Of a DNA stretch of 64,000 nt, positions 37,132 through 45,782 are shown piece by piece. Each line of letters begins with the position of its first letter. Positions within the stretch are counted from its first letter, which is position 1. The notes beneath the pieces were generated by a model. That model was not told the origin of the DNA. It searched no databases and saw only the letters and a list, made by a program, of their open reading frames with translations. The position numbers and the translations under genes are program-made. Source of the DNA: Pseudobdellovibrionaceae bacterium. GTDB lineage: Bacteria > Bdellovibrionota > Bdellovibrionia > Bdellovibrionales > Bdellovibrionaceae. The DNA lies in assembly GCA_030158485.1 (NCBI GenBank), contig JAOASS010000001.1:22408-86407 (forward strand). Reading direction: 5' to 3'.

Positions 37132-37166
37132 GAAACGCTTGCTCTATCCATTTGAGCTATAGGGAC
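37091..37166 (-). tRNA. tRNA-Arg (anticodon CCU)
   Basis: 76 nt in the minus strand. Acceptor GTCCCTA/TGGGGAC, anticodon loop TTCCTAA giving CCU, T-arm with TTCAATT loop, encoded CCA. It overlaps the 3' end of the acyltransferase frame by 41 bases. Its promoter region (37171-37210) contains the left inverted repeat of the RAYT element, 21 bases from the tRNA 5' end. Confidence 0.93.
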
Positions 37167-37187
37167 GAATTTCCAACACTCTACCCC

Positions 37188-37909
37188 AAAAGGTACCCAC
37201 TCACTAACCAGTAAGCAGCGTGACATAGAATTTGCAAACAGTTCAATCATGGCACGCTACAAAACTCGTCAACTATCTAATTTTCCTTATCATATTACCT
37301 CTAGAACACCCAATCGCTGTCCGTTTCCCCTTACCCTGATCCGGGTTTGGGAGATCATGTCGGAGCAACTCTATTGGGTTCAAAAGAAATACGGCTTTGA
37401 TATTATCAGTTTTGTTCTGATGCCAAATCACTTCCATTTAATAGCGCGAACAGTATCGACCCCGCTAGGTAAAATTTTAAACGATCTACTTCGAGACACT
37501 TCAAAAAAAATTAACGAAGAGTCAGGCAGGATAAATCAAAACTGGGGTGGAGTTGCTTATAGAACTGAAGTTACAAATATGAGTTACTACTTTAATGTTT
37601 ACCGCTATGTTTATCAAAATCCATTGAGAGCACGACTTGTTAGCAAAGCGGAAGACTATCCCTACTCGACACTTCACGGAAAACTAGGAAGATCATATTT
37701 ACTGATCCCGGTCATCGAAGATTCAACACTTTTTGACGGAGATCTTTCGAATAATCTCAATTGGCTTAATCAAAATCAGTCAGCTCAAGATATCGATTGG
37801 CTAAGACACGGACTTCGATACAAAGAATTTAGATTAAAAAAAGACACAAACCAGCGCATTCTTTTGAGCCCTGACGCTCCGCCTACTGGTAAGTGAGTGG
37901 GTACCTTTT
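37188..37909. mobile_element. RAYT-type Y1 transposase element bounded by 26-bp inverted repeats
   Basis: The left end (37188-37213, AAAAGGTACCCACTCACTAA then CCAGTA) and right end (37884-37909) are inverted copies differing at one position (A/T), i.e. 25 of 26 bases. The single gene between them is a Y1 transposase, and the right repeat covers its stop codon. The left end lies 21 bp from the tRNA-Arg gene. 722 bp in total. REP-associated elements usually carry repeats of this kind; I saw no further copies in the window. Confidence 0.7.
37249..37896 (+). CDS. REP-associated tyrosine transposase (RAYT), Y1_Tnp
   Basis: 215 residues. HUH-type motif PNHFHLIAR (HxH) at about residue 63 and the candidate catalytic Tyr in YRYVYQNPLRARLVSKAEDY; the N-terminus RQLSNFPYHITSRTPNRCPF and the YPYST-like motif match the TnpA-REP family. 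Such proteins nick single-stranded REP DNA and move it. Starts at ATG 37249 and ends inside the right inverted repeat (37884-37909). Confidence 0.9.
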   Translation: MARYKTRQLSNFPYHITSRTPNRCPFPLTLIRVWEIMSEQLYWVQKKYGFDIISFVLMPNHFHLIARTVSTPLGKILNDLLRDTSKKINEESGRINQNWGGVAYRTEVTNMSYYFNVYRYVYQNPLRARLVSKAEDYPYSTLHGKLGRSYLLIPVIEDSTLFDGDLSNNLNWLNQNQSAQDIDWLRHGLRYKEFRLKKDTNQRILLSPDAPPTGK

Positions 37910-37911
37910 TT

Positions 37912-39312
37912 TTATTCTTCTTCGAGGTCGTCTGTTGTTCCTAGATTATATTTTTCGACTCGGTAGCGCATGGATCGAAACGTAATACTTAAAAGCTTGG
38001 CCGCTTTTTTCTTGATTCCCCCGGCCGTATGGATCGCTTTGATTAATAATTCCTTTTCGATTTGACCCATCACTTTATCCAAATCGACACCGTCATTTGT
38101 AACTTCAATTTCATGGCTTGATGCCATTTTTCTTCCACTCATTGTGTTGACCATCGGGGGTAAACTTTCAGGCAATATTGTTTGCCCACCTTCCAAAGCT
38201 ACAGTTCGTTCAATCATATTTTCAAGTTCTCGAACATTACCTGGATAATCGTATTTTTTAAGAATTTCGATGGCCTCGTCGCTAATACCACCAATATTTT
38301 TAGACATTTTATCATTATACTTTTTTAAAAAATGTTGCGCTAAAATAGGGATATCTTCTTTTCGATCCCTGAGCGGCGGAGTTTTAATATTAATGACGTT
38401 TAAACGATAAAACAAATCTTGTCTAAAAGTTCCTTTTTGAACCATTTCTTCAAGATTTCGATTAGTTGCTGCAATAATCCGAACATCCACTTTCATATCA
38501 TCAGTAGCGCCTACTCGTCTGATAATTCTTTCTTGAATAGCACGCAGTAGTTTCACTTGAATCGTAATTGGCAACTCGCCCACTTCATCCAAAAACAAAC
38601 TGCCACTATCCGCCACTTCAAAAAGTCCGACTTTATCCGTAACGGCTCCTGTAAAAGAACCTTTTTTATGTCCAAACATTTCAGATTCCATCAAATTCTC
38701 AGGAATGGCTCCACAGTTGATCGTTACAAATGGGCGGTCTTTGAGAGGACCATTATAGTGAATAGCTTTGGCAATAACTTCTTTACCAGTGCCCGATTCT
38801 CCTGTGACTAAAATATTTGTCGGAGCCTGAGACACCCGCTTGATCAGATCATAGATTTGATGCATGACCGGAGAGTTGCCAATGATATTTTGAAAGCTGT
38901 ATTCTTTAACGAGTTCTTTTTTAAGAGATCTATTTTCAACTTCTAAGTTTTGAGATTTTAAAGCATTGTTAATATTAAGACGAACTTCATCAATCTTAAA
39001 GGGCTTCGTAATATAATCATAAGCTCCCATCTTCATGGCCTCAACAGCAGTTTCCGTTGTTCCAAAGGCCGTAATCATCATAAAAACGATATCAGGAGCT
39101 GAGTCTTTGACGAATTTCAAAAGCTCAATGCCATTCATGTTCGGCATCTGTAAATCTGAAATTACCATGTCAAAACTCTTTTTTTGGATCATTTCTTTTG
39201 CACGTGCGCCATCTTCAGCTAAAGAAACTTCAAAGCCTTCTTTTTTCAACATGATTTCTAAAAATTCGCGAATCGACTCTTCGTCATCAACTACTAGGAT
39301 GCGTGACTTCAT
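37912..39312 (-). CDS. pilR: sigma54-dependent response regulator, PilR-like
   Basis: 466 residues in NtrC order: receiver (about 1-125, Asp in MVISDLQMPNMNGIELLK), AAA+ domain (Walker A VTGESGTGKEVIA, GAFTGA loop in HKKGSFTGAVTDK with Ser for the first Ala, Walker B SLFLDEVGELP), and C-terminal helix-turn-helix (KKAAKLLSITFRSMRYRVEK), which matches the PilR tail. Activates sigma54 promoters, classically the pilin gene. It is last in the pilB-pilC-pilS-pilR set. Confidence 0.9.
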   Translation of the reverse strand: MKSRILVVDDEESIREFLEIMLKKEGFEVSLAEDGARAKEMIQKKSFDMVISDLQMPNMNGIELLKFVKDSAPDIVFMMITAFGTTETAVEAMKMGAYDYITKPFKIDEVRLNINNALKSQNLEVENRSLKKELVKEYSFQNIIGNSPVMHQIYDLIKRVSQAPTNILVTGESGTGKEVIAKAIHYNGPLKDRPFVTINCGAIPENLMESEMFGHKKGSFTGAVTDKVGLFEVADSGSLFLDEVGELPITIQVKLLRAIQERIIRRVGATDDMKVDVRIIAATNRNLEEMVQKGTFRQDLFYRLNVINIKTPPLRDRKEDIPILAQHFLKKYNDKMSKNIGGISDEAIEILKKYDYPGNVRELENMIERTVALEGGQTILPESLPPMVNTMSGRKMASSHEIEVTNDGVDLDKVMGQIEKELLIKAIHTAGGIKKKAAKLLSITFRSMRYRVEKYNLGTTDDLEEE

Positions 39313-39351
39313 TTGTGCTCCCTCATACGTCTATTTTGAAATGGCTTGAAC

Positions 39352-40977
39352 TCAGGCGCAAGGAAAAATCAGTTTGATCTCAGTTCCCTGACCCTCTTCA
39401 CTTTCAACAAAAACCTGAGCCCGGTGGCAATCTAAAATTTTATGAGTGATAGCCAGACCTAGACCTGTTCCCTTTGGTTTAGTCGTATGAAAAGGCTCAA
39501 ACATTTTGCGTTTCGTTTCCACCGACATTCCCGAACCATTGTCACGGATAATTAACTCGATTCGGTTAAGACTCGATGAGTGCTTGATCTCTATCAAGAG
39601 CTCTGGTGCATGAACTTTAATCATGGCTTGAAATGAATTAATCATAATGTTTAAAAAAGCTTGTCTCAGTTTGTCAGGTTGTCCGTAAATCAACGGAACA
39701 GACTCAATATTTTTCGTTATGACTAAATTCAAAGGTTTTTGCTCAGAGGTCTCTAAAAACTTAACAACATCTTCGACTATCGTTGAAAGTTGCACTTTTT
39801 CTTGAGGTCTTACTTCTGGTTTAGAAAAATCTAAGAACTCTCCGACTAGTCGATTCAATCGATCAATTTCTCGCAATATTATTCTAAAAAGTTTTTTATC
39901 ATCTTCAGTGTTGGGATTGACCGCTAAAAGCTCAATACTACCGCTCATGCCAGCAAGTGGATTTCGAATTTCATGTGCTATACCAGCAGCCAGAGTGCCT
40001 ATGGCCGCCATTTTTTCTTTCTGTTTCAGATCCGATTCTAGTCGACGATCTTCAGTTACATCTTCCAACAACACAAGAGTATAGGTTTCAAAACCAGAAA
40101 GAATCGGGCGAATACGAAATAGAATTATTTTAGTATCAATAACCTCTGATGATGTTTGACTGGTTTTGCGGGGAATCTTAAAGCTTCTTTCGATTTGAAA
40201 AACTTGATTTGTTTGAACAGGCCCTTTCAAATCTAAAATCTGCTGTGTATTAATTAATTTTGAAAAGTTTTGATCATATAAAGTATTTGTTTCGATCAAA
40301 GTACCTTGTTTATTTATGACTAATAAGCCTAAGGGTAATTCTTCAATCAGGATTTTGTGTCTTGAATTTAAATCTGTAAACAGATCCTGAGACTGAGCAA
40401 AAGCCGCACGCGTTTTATTCAGTTGTTCAGAAAGTTGCCCAGCTAAAGCCGATACAACAAAAGATGAAATATTAAACAGGCCCACAGATAACAAATCCTG
40501 TAGCTGAGAAACACTTGGATTGATAATCAAGCTCAAAGAATAAAAAGCACTAGTTAGTAAAGCCAAGTGAGTTGTGGCTAAGACACCTAACTCTAAACCC
40601 GCAAGAAGAGTATTAACGAGCAAAAGCAAAAGAAATAATGACTGACTCGCTTGAAGTCCCCAGAAAAGACCACAAAGCAAAAATGCATTCAGAACATAAA
40701 GACAAAAAATTTCCCGCTGAGTGACTTCGGTTCTCAAAATTGAATAAATCTGCGTGCCTAATCCTAAAAAACTAATCCCGTAAAAAGCAAGGGCTGCCCG
40801 TTCAGATAAAAAATGAGAGTCAATGAGCTGTGAAATAATAGCCAATAGCAGAATGAAAAGAAACAAGCATGACTTGACGAAAGATGTGACGGCAAACATC
40901 ATTTCATTCGCATTCGCAAATGGGCCCCCGACAAATCGATTCCAGCTCAAGTCAATTTTATCCGCCACCAATTGCAT
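39352..40977 (-). CDS. pilS: sensor histidine kinase, PilS-like
   Basis: About 541 residues, partner of PilR. Six hydrophobic helices in the first 190 residues, a PAS-like region (about 220-320), the HisKA box AAGIAHEIRNPLAGMSGSIE with the phospho-His, and HATPase motifs (IMINSFQAMI; RDNGSGMS; PFHTTKPKGTGLGLAITHKI). The start is uncertain: ATG 40977 overlaps pilC by 20 bases, and a later Met-Met pair is also possible. The gene order supports PilS. Confidence 0.87.
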   Translation of the reverse strand: MQLVADKIDLSWNRFVGGPFANANEMMFAVTSFVKSCLFLFILLLAIISQLIDSHFLSERAALAFYGISFLGLGTQIYSILRTEVTQREIFCLYVLNAFLLCGLFWGLQASQSLFLLLLLVNTLLAGLELGVLATTHLALLTSAFYSLSLIINPSVSQLQDLLSVGLFNISSFVVSALAGQLSEQLNKTRAAFAQSQDLFTDLNSRHKILIEELPLGLLVINKQGTLIETNTLYDQNFSKLINTQQILDLKGPVQTNQVFQIERSFKIPRKTSQTSSEVIDTKIILFRIRPILSGFETYTLVLLEDVTEDRRLESDLKQKEKMAAIGTLAAGIAHEIRNPLAGMSGSIELLAVNPNTEDDKKLFRIILREIDRLNRLVGEFLDFSKPEVRPQEKVQLSTIVEDVVKFLETSEQKPLNLVITKNIESVPLIYGQPDKLRQAFLNIMINSFQAMIKVHAPELLIEIKHSSSLNRIELIIRDNGSGMSVETKRKMFEPFHTTKPKGTGLGLAITHKILDCHRAQVFVESEEGQGTEIKLIFPCA

Positions 40978-42193
40978 CACCCATTGAAAAGATTGGTAAA
41001 TACATTGCAATTACAAGTACAGCGATAATCACCCCTAAGAATATCATCAAGAGCGGCTCGATCATCGCAGTCAGCGCTTTAACTGCAGCTTCCACTTCTT
41101 CTTCATAAAAATCTGCAATTTTGCCAAGCATCTGATCAACAGAACCTGATTGTTCTCCGATCGCAACCATCTGTGTGACCATTTCAGGAATTAATTTTTC
41201 TTTGCTTAAAGGTGCCGCAAAAGGACGACCTTGCAAGACTTGCTCTTTAGTTCGAAGTAAAGCCTCTTCCATTGCATAATTACCCGAAGTTCGAGCGGCA
41301 ATATCAATTGCTTCAATTAAACCGACACCAGATGATAATAATGTCGATAAAGTTCGAGTCATTCGGGCAACTGATGAGCGCAAAACAAGATCACCAAAAA
41401 CAGGAGACTTAATCAGAAATCCATCAAAAGCTCTCTTGCCTTCTTCCGTTTTAATATACTGGATAGTAAAATAGGGAATAGCAAAAAGACCCGCTAAAAT
41501 TAAATACCATTTGTTTTTGATAGTCTCACTTAAATTAATCACCCACTGAGTCAGCGCGGGTAGTTCTTTACCTCCAGATTGAAAAACTTCTTGTAGCTTA
41601 GGAATAACGAATATCAAAATTCCAGTAATGACAAGAAAGGAGAAAAGAATAATCACGACAGGCAAAACCATTGCCCCTTTTACTTGAGCTGTAATCTTTT
41701 GATTTTTTTCTAAATAAGTTGAAAGTCGCACAAGAATTTTATCTAAGATCCCGGCTTCCTCACCCGCTTCGACTAAATTGCAATAGAGCCTATCAAAAAT
41801 TTTCGGATGTTGCGCAAGTGAGGATGAAAATTTTTTTCCGGTTTCGATCTCAGCTTTAATTGAAAGTAGAGCTTCTTTAAGACCACCACCACTTTTCGCT
41901 CCATCAATCAAAATCTTAAGCCCATCGACGACTGGAATACCGGCATTAATCAAAGTGGCTAGTTGACGAGTAAATACTTGCAACTCTTTTGGTGTCACTG
42001 AATTATTTGCAAGAAGACCACCAAAAGCAGAAGCTGCGTCAGACTTTTGTTTAGCAGAAGCTTGCACAAGCCGTACTGGCTCTAGCTTCATAGCACGCAA
42101 ACGAACTCGAGCGTCTTGCTCATTAAAGGCTTCTACAACACCGCTTTTTACCGCACCGGTTGAATGCCTGGCTTGATAAAAATATTTGCCCAT
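40958..42193 (-). CDS. pilC: type IV pilus inner-membrane platform protein PilC
   Basis: 411 residues. Two GspF domains (QVFTRQLATLINAGIPVVDG; RTLSTLLSSGVGLIEAIDIA), three transmembrane segments (AMVLPVVIILFSFLVITGI; NKWYLILAGLFAIPYF; MIFLGVIIAVLVIAMYLP). Platform for the assembly ATPase. Three bases after pilB, as expected in the operon; the usual pilT between pilB and pilC is missing. Confidence 0.95.
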   Translation of the reverse strand: MGKYFYQARHSTGAVKSGVVEAFNEQDARVRLRAMKLEPVRLVQASAKQKSDAASAFGGLLANNSVTPKELQVFTRQLATLINAGIPVVDGLKILIDGAKSGGGLKEALLSIKAEIETGKKFSSSLAQHPKIFDRLYCNLVEAGEEAGILDKILVRLSTYLEKNQKITAQVKGAMVLPVVIILFSFLVITGILIFVIPKLQEVFQSGGKELPALTQWVINLSETIKNKWYLILAGLFAIPYFTIQYIKTEEGKRAFDGFLIKSPVFGDLVLRSSVARMTRTLSTLLSSGVGLIEAIDIAARTSGNYAMEEALLRTKEQVLQGRPFAAPLSKEKLIPEMVTQMVAIGEQSGSVDQMLGKIADFYEEEVEAAVKALTAMIEPLLMIFLGVIIAVLVIAMYLPIFSMGDAIGGG

Positions 42194-42195
42194 TT

Positions 42196-43896
42196 TTATG
42201 TATCACGAACTGATGAATTTAAGACTTCTTCAATCGTCGTGACTCCTTTTTTTAATTTATTAAGTGCACTTCTTCGAAGTGTCTTCATTCCTTCTTGTCG
42301 TGCTAGAATTCTCAGCTGCTCAGCCGAGCCACCGCTTAAAATTAATTCTTTCACTTTTGTCGACATCGTCATCAATTCATAAATCGCAATTCGACCTTTA
42401 ATCCCGGTATTATTGCAATTTGAACAGCCTTGTCCTTTAAAAAGCTGGTATTCTCGTACGTCTTCTTTAGCAACACCTAGGTTTAACAAAGTTTGTTCCG
42501 GAACATCGATTGGAGTTTTACAACTCTCGCATATTTTGCCGACAAGTCGCTGTGCCACAATTAAATTAATAACGGAAGTAATGATATAACCCGCAACACC
42601 CATTTCTAAAAGTCTTGTAACTGTAGAAGGGGCATCGTTTGTATGAAGAGTGCTCACAACTAAGTGACCCGTGGAGGCTGCTTTAAATGAAATCTCTGCG
42701 GTCTCGAGATCTCGAATTTCTCCCACCATTATAATATCCGGATCTTGACGAAGAAAAGCCCTTAACGTCGAAGCAAAAGTTAAACCGATATCAGAATTCA
42801 TTTGTACTTGATTAATACCTTCTAAATTAAATTCAGCAGGATCTTCAGCTGTGCTAATATTGACATCTGCTTTGTTCAGCTCAGCAAGAGCCGAATAAAT
42901 TGTAGTTGTTTTTCCAGAACCGGTCGGACCTGTAATCAAAACCATCCCTTGTGGAAGGTTAATCGTATTTTTAAAAAGTGTGAGCTCTTCAACTTCAAAT
43001 CCTAGTTTTGTCATATCTAACTGCAAATTAGATTTATCCAACAAACGCAAAACAATTTTTTCGCCCCAAAGTGTCGGTAAAGAACTGACACGAAAATCCA
43101 TTTCTTTACCTTTAGCTGTTTTAACTTTTAAGCGACCATCCTGAGGCAGGCGTTTTTCTGCAATATCCATCTTGGACATAATTTTAATCCGCGCGGATAA
43201 AGCCGGGGCCATCGAAGAAGGGGGTGCTGATGCTTCAACAAGATTTCCATCAATACGAAATCTGACACGATATTTTTTTTCATAAGGTTCGAAATGAATA
43301 TCGGCCACTCTCTTCTTAATAGCTTCTGTGAGAACGGCATTAACGAATTTAACGACGCTATTACCCTCGCCTTCCTGATCAATGACTTCTGTCGCAGAAG
43401 CCATAAGGTTTAAATCACCACTTTCAGCAAGAGCATCATTTTCAATATTAGAAAGAGCTTCTTTATTCAGCTTACCGCCGTAATAACGCTCAATACTTCC
43501 TAAAATAGCAGACTCCGTCGCCAATACGGGCTGAATTTTAAGTCTTGTCAAAAAACGTAAATCTTCTTTCGTGACAGCATTTGTAGGATCAGCAAAAGCC
43601 ACAACAAGAGTTTGGCCGGCACGCTGTATAGGAATTAAAAGATTTTTTTCACAGAATTCTTTAGCAACTAAAGTCGTTACAATCGGATCAATTTCAAAAG
43701 TACTCAAGTCAACGCCTGGTAAACCGAATGCTTTTTCTAATGCTTGCAAAATTTGTTTATCTTTTATGGCGCCGGAATTAATCAAAACTTGCAGTATTCT
43801 AGTCCCATTTTTTTTATGCTCATCAAGTGCATTCGCCAACTGATCTTGATTAATGAGACCTTGTTTTATAAGAATATCTGCAAGCTTTAATGACAT
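42196..43896 (-). CDS. pilB: type IV pilus assembly ATPase PilB
   Basis: 566 residues. N-terminal MshEN/GspE-N domain (about 1-150), then the ATPase: Walker A ITGPTGSGKTTTIYSALAEL, Asp box, Walker B DIIMVGEIRDLETAE, His box STLHTNDAPSTVTRLLEMGV. Zinc-binding tetracysteine CESC...CSNC at about 450-490. Energises pilus extension. First gene of the pilBCSR cluster; no sure promoter identified upstream. Confidence 0.96.
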   Translation of the reverse strand: MSLKLADILIKQGLINQDQLANALDEHKKNGTRILQVLINSGAIKDKQILQALEKAFGLPGVDLSTFEIDPIVTTLVAKEFCEKNLLIPIQRAGQTLVVAFADPTNAVTKEDLRFLTRLKIQPVLATESAILGSIERYYGGKLNKEALSNIENDALAESGDLNLMASATEVIDQEGEGNSVVKFVNAVLTEAIKKRVADIHFEPYEKKYRVRFRIDGNLVEASAPPSSMAPALSARIKIMSKMDIAEKRLPQDGRLKVKTAKGKEMDFRVSSLPTLWGEKIVLRLLDKSNLQLDMTKLGFEVEELTLFKNTINLPQGMVLITGPTGSGKTTTIYSALAELNKADVNISTAEDPAEFNLEGINQVQMNSDIGLTFASTLRAFLRQDPDIIMVGEIRDLETAEISFKAASTGHLVVSTLHTNDAPSTVTRLLEMGVAGYIITSVINLIVAQRLVGKICESCKTPIDVPEQTLLNLGVAKEDVREYQLFKGQGCSNCNNTGIKGRIAIYELMTMSTKVKELILSGGSAEQLRILARQEGMKTLRRSALNKLKKGVTTIEEVLNSSVRDT

Positions 43897-43969
43897 ATTG
43901 GAATTTTAACCTTATAGGGTAAATTCTGTCATTGGGACGTCTCATCTTGCAGGTACAAAAGTCCAGGGA

Positions 43970-44776
43970 CTACAGCTTTTCAAACAAGTTTGCTTCCATT
44001 TCCTTTGTAAACTTTAAGGAAGGCTTCAGTTTTTGCGACATTTCCAGCCACCAGGCCAGCAAAATTTCATCTGCCTTAATACAAGTCAACTGAGCTTTCG
44101 TAGCCTCTTCTTGCAAGACTTGGTGGGAACCTTCACCATTCAAATCAACAACAACGCCACCCGAAACCATGAAGTTAAAATAAGCTAAATCTTGTAAGTA
44201 TTCTTTGTGATCATTGAGGTTTAATGCATTCAGCAATAAATTTGTATCTTGTGGCTGTAAAGTCAGTTCAGAAGTTAAAACAATATCAAACTGAATACCC
44301 ACTAAACGACGCGATAAAAAAATTCTTTCGGCCTCAAGCCAAGTTGGATTATTCGAAACAATACACACTCTTGAAAATCCAAGTTCGGTTGCAGCCATAA
44401 CAAGTGGTCGAATTTCAGAACCATCTCCTACAACGTAAGCCGCTTTGCTTAGGTCTAAAGTTTTAACTTTTCGACGAAGGGCTCTTTTAATCGCATGAGT
44501 TAAGAGTTGGTCTGGCCATAGTTTTCCTTGAATTTGAATCAAACAGTCCATGGCCTCTAAAAGTTGAACACGCTCGGGTACAGATGGAAAATGAACAAGA
44601 AGTTGAGGGCTTTGGGATATCTTAAACTTATGTACAGTTGATTTCTCAAGTTCATCTAGATTGAATGACCCTTCATTCACAGATTTTTCTACTTGCAGAG
44701 CCCAGTTGAATTCTGATTTGATTAAATTCAAAACTTTTTCAGACTCATCTTCTGCCCAGTTTTTAATTAAAATCAT
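43970..44776 (-). CDS. unknown protein with Rossmann-like segment
   Basis: 268 residues. A segment about residues 110-150 (AAYVVGDGSEIRPLVMAATE; RVCIVSNNPTWLEAERI) looks like the nucleotide-binding part of shikimate dehydrogenase (AroE-like), but the N-terminal catalytic domain is not seen. Tightly linked to ribF by an ATGA overlap (translational coupling), which suggests a shared flavin- or cofactor-related role; this is inference. No family name can be given. Confidence 0.55.
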   Translation of the reverse strand: MILIKNWAEDESEKVLNLIKSEFNWALQVEKSVNEGSFNLDELEKSTVHKFKISQSPQLLVHFPSVPERVQLLEAMDCLIQIQGKLWPDQLLTHAIKRALRRKVKTLDLSKAAYVVGDGSEIRPLVMAATELGFSRVCIVSNNPTWLEAERIFLSRRLVGIQFDIVLTSELTLQPQDTNLLLNALNLNDHKEYLQDLAYFNFMVSGGVVVDLNGEGSHQVLQEEATKAQLTCIKADEILLAWWLEMSQKLKPSLKFTKEMEANLFEKL

Positions 44777-45729
44777 AATTTAAAGTATTCTTTCGCTTGT
44801 TGAGCATCAGCTGCAATTTGAGTTTTAAGTTCATCCAAACTACCAAACTTCTTTTCTTCTCGAACGAATGAGACAAATTCAACTTGGATGTTTTCACCAT
44901 AAAGATTTTGATCAAGCCCTTTTAAAATATGAGACTCAATGACAATCGCAGACTCCGAATGAATTGTTGGACGGATGCCGACATTTGTAATGGCGGGCCA
45001 CTGGCTTCCCTGATAAACCACCCAACTCATATAAACTCCACGACGCAAAAGAGTTGCTTTTTCATCAATCACATTCAAAGTGGGGAAACCAAGCAATCGC
45101 CCTTTTTGTTCTCCTCTTTCAACAACCCCCGCGATTTGGAAACGTCTCCCTAAATATTTTTCCGCTGAATGCAAATCTCCATGGATCAAGCAGTCACGGA
45201 TGAGTGAAGTCGAAACCCTGACCCCTTCAATTTCAACAGGAGGAATCAAAAAAAGTTCGACAGAATTTTCTAAACACCAATTTTTAAGTCGTTCAAAATC
45301 TCCCCCACGCTTTTGACCAAATCTAAAATCCTCACCCACCACAAGTGTTTTTAGAGGCAAACTCTGTTTCCAAAAAAATTGTAAAAAATCAGAATCTGAA
45401 GTCTCGGCAAATTTTTTTGTAAAATTTTCCTCTATGAGATAATCGATCTTCCACTTCTCTTCGAGTTCCCGCTTCCAACTGACTCGATCTTGTAAATAAA
45501 CATGCTCAAACTGAGGGTTAAAATATCTTCTGGGATGAGGATTAAAAGTGTACACACAGGTTTTGCCACCATACTTTTTTTGATTTGCAATTGTTTGGCT
45601 TAAAAGACGCTGGTGTCCTAGATGCAAACCATCAAAGTTTCCGACCGTCATATGAATGAAAGATTTTTCATCTTCTAACAAATTCTGCTCAAATATAGGA
45701 AATTCGAGGGCACTCAAAAAAGACTTCAT
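44773..45729 (-). CDS. ribF: bifunctional riboflavin kinase/FAD synthetase
   Basis: 318 residues. FAD-synthetase part: TVGNFDGLHLGHQRLL, VVGEDFRFGQKRGGD, STSLIRDCLIHGDLHSAEKY. Riboflavin-kinase part: GRLLGFPTLNV, RRGVYMSWVVY, ITNVGIRPTI and ESHILKGLDQNLYGENIQVE. It makes FMN and FAD. The stop overlaps the unknown protein by ATGA. Divergent from the CHASE2 kinase over a short spacer. Confidence 0.96.
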   Translation of the reverse strand: MKSFLSALEFPIFEQNLLEDEKSFIHMTVGNFDGLHLGHQRLLSQTIANQKKYGGKTCVYTFNPHPRRYFNPQFEHVYLQDRVSWKRELEEKWKIDYLIEENFTKKFAETSDSDFLQFFWKQSLPLKTLVVGEDFRFGQKRGGDFERLKNWCLENSVELFLIPPVEIEGVRVSTSLIRDCLIHGDLHSAEKYLGRRFQIAGVVERGEQKGRLLGFPTLNVIDEKATLLRRGVYMSWVVYQGSQWPAITNVGIRPTIHSESAIVIESHILKGLDQNLYGENIQVEFVSFVREEKKFGSLDELKTQIAADAQQAKEYFKL

Positions 45730-45782
45730 GGCACGAGTATAACTGGATGCTCGATCTAGTTGTAATTTTTGAAGACTTTGCT

